Below are positions 63,917 to 64,000 of a stretch of 64,000 nucleotides of DNA, in pieces. A program made the position numbers and the translations under genes. The stretch spans positions 3,658,001 through 3,722,000 of the forward strand of contig NZ_AP021901.1 in assembly GCF_018325905.1 (NCBI RefSeq). Reading direction: 5' to 3'. Source of the stretch: Pseudomonas sp. St316. Its GTDB lineage: Bacteria; Pseudomonadota; Gammaproteobacteria; Pseudomonadales; Pseudomonadaceae. The stretch's first letter is position 1; every line of letters starts with the position of its first letter. The notes beneath the pieces are model-generated. The model worked only from the letters and a program-made list of their open reading frames with translations. It made no database searches and was not told the origin of the DNA.

Positions 63917-64000
63917 TTAACGCTCTGTCAAATCAGATGGAACCTCCGCCCGTTCGAACAAGTAAACATTTTCAACAGGGCAGTCGGGGTACACCCATTT
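63917..64000 (-). CDS. C-terminus of an unknown protein (partial)
   Basis: Reading from the right edge, 27 codons (KWVYPDCPVENVYLFERAEV, then PSDLTER) end at TAA. The gene extends beyond the window. Its length is too short to identify. Its position next to the toxin fragment suggests another small gene of the same cassette region. Confidence 0.45.
   Translation of the reverse strand, partial: KWVYPDCPVENVYLFERAEVPSDLTER

Noticed and set aside
1..64000. tRNA or rRNA genes
   Set aside because: I scanned for cloverleaf and conserved tRNA ends and for rRNA segments and saw none that I could support.

Overview
The window is chromosomal DNA from a Pseudomonas, most likely of the P. fluorescens group. 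The evidence is GC-rich coding sequence, abundant REP palindromes of the GTGGGAGCGAGC...GCTCGCGATGG type, a sulfone/sulfonate scavenging locus (msuE, sfnG, SfnB/DszC-like), a D-galactose dehydrogenase close to the P. fluorescens Gal enzyme, a xylose isomerase/xylFGH operon, type-2 argC and an fdsGBAD formate dehydrogenase. It is a mosaic of ordinary metabolic operons separated by REP clusters, with one insertion sequence and an AT-richer toxin/immunity patch at the right end.

Layout. 1-7.9 kb: a minus-strand operon (msuE, sfnG, a decayed AMP-binding gene, then LivG/LivH/LivM-type ABC genes and a partial solute-binding protein) diverges from an SfnB/DszC-like flavoenzyme. The shared regulatory region carries candidate sigma-54 promoters in both directions with palindromes between them. 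8-17 kb: CPBP protease, REP arrays, trmK, galactose dehydrogenase with a DeoR regulator, aldo/keto reductase beside a LysR regulator, and small envelope and hypothetical genes. 17-24 kb: xylR diverges from xylA-xylFGH, with a REP pair inside the operon. 24-31 kb: GNAT, epoxide hydrolase, a 136-bp-period REP array, then a previously unremarked threonine-codon attenuator (leader peptide with six consecutive Thr codons, antiterminator and terminator) ahead of a cysteine hydrolase and a PchB-like lyase. A large lipoprotein gene diverges from an AidA/PixA-type gene.

31-40 kb: fdsGBAD, encoding NAD-linked molybdenum formate dehydrogenase, then a LysR regulator diverging from a cyclophilin-fold gene, an alpha/beta hydrolase and a convergent cytochrome b561. 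40-44 kb: an IS21-family element whose ends and 8-bp target duplication can be mapped precisely interrupts a small membrane-protein gene, which also carries a frameshift in a G tract. 44-52 kb: two related methyltransferases flanking arsH and an S8 protease with Glu at the catalytic Asp position, a RibD-like reductase, a truncated VgrG, a polyamine-type binding protein and a LuxR regulator. 52-62 kb: argC and a LysR gene sharing a 41-bp dyad, an ABC exporter, an isochorismatase-fold hydrolase beside tandem overlapping LysR genes, and a cupin-CMD fusion. 62-64 kb: AT-richer orphan cassette with the tail of a C39/papain-like toxin coupled to a probable immunity gene, plus two further small genes.

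All functions are assigned by reading translated sequences against remembered families. No database search was possible, and pseudogene calls assume the sequence is correct.
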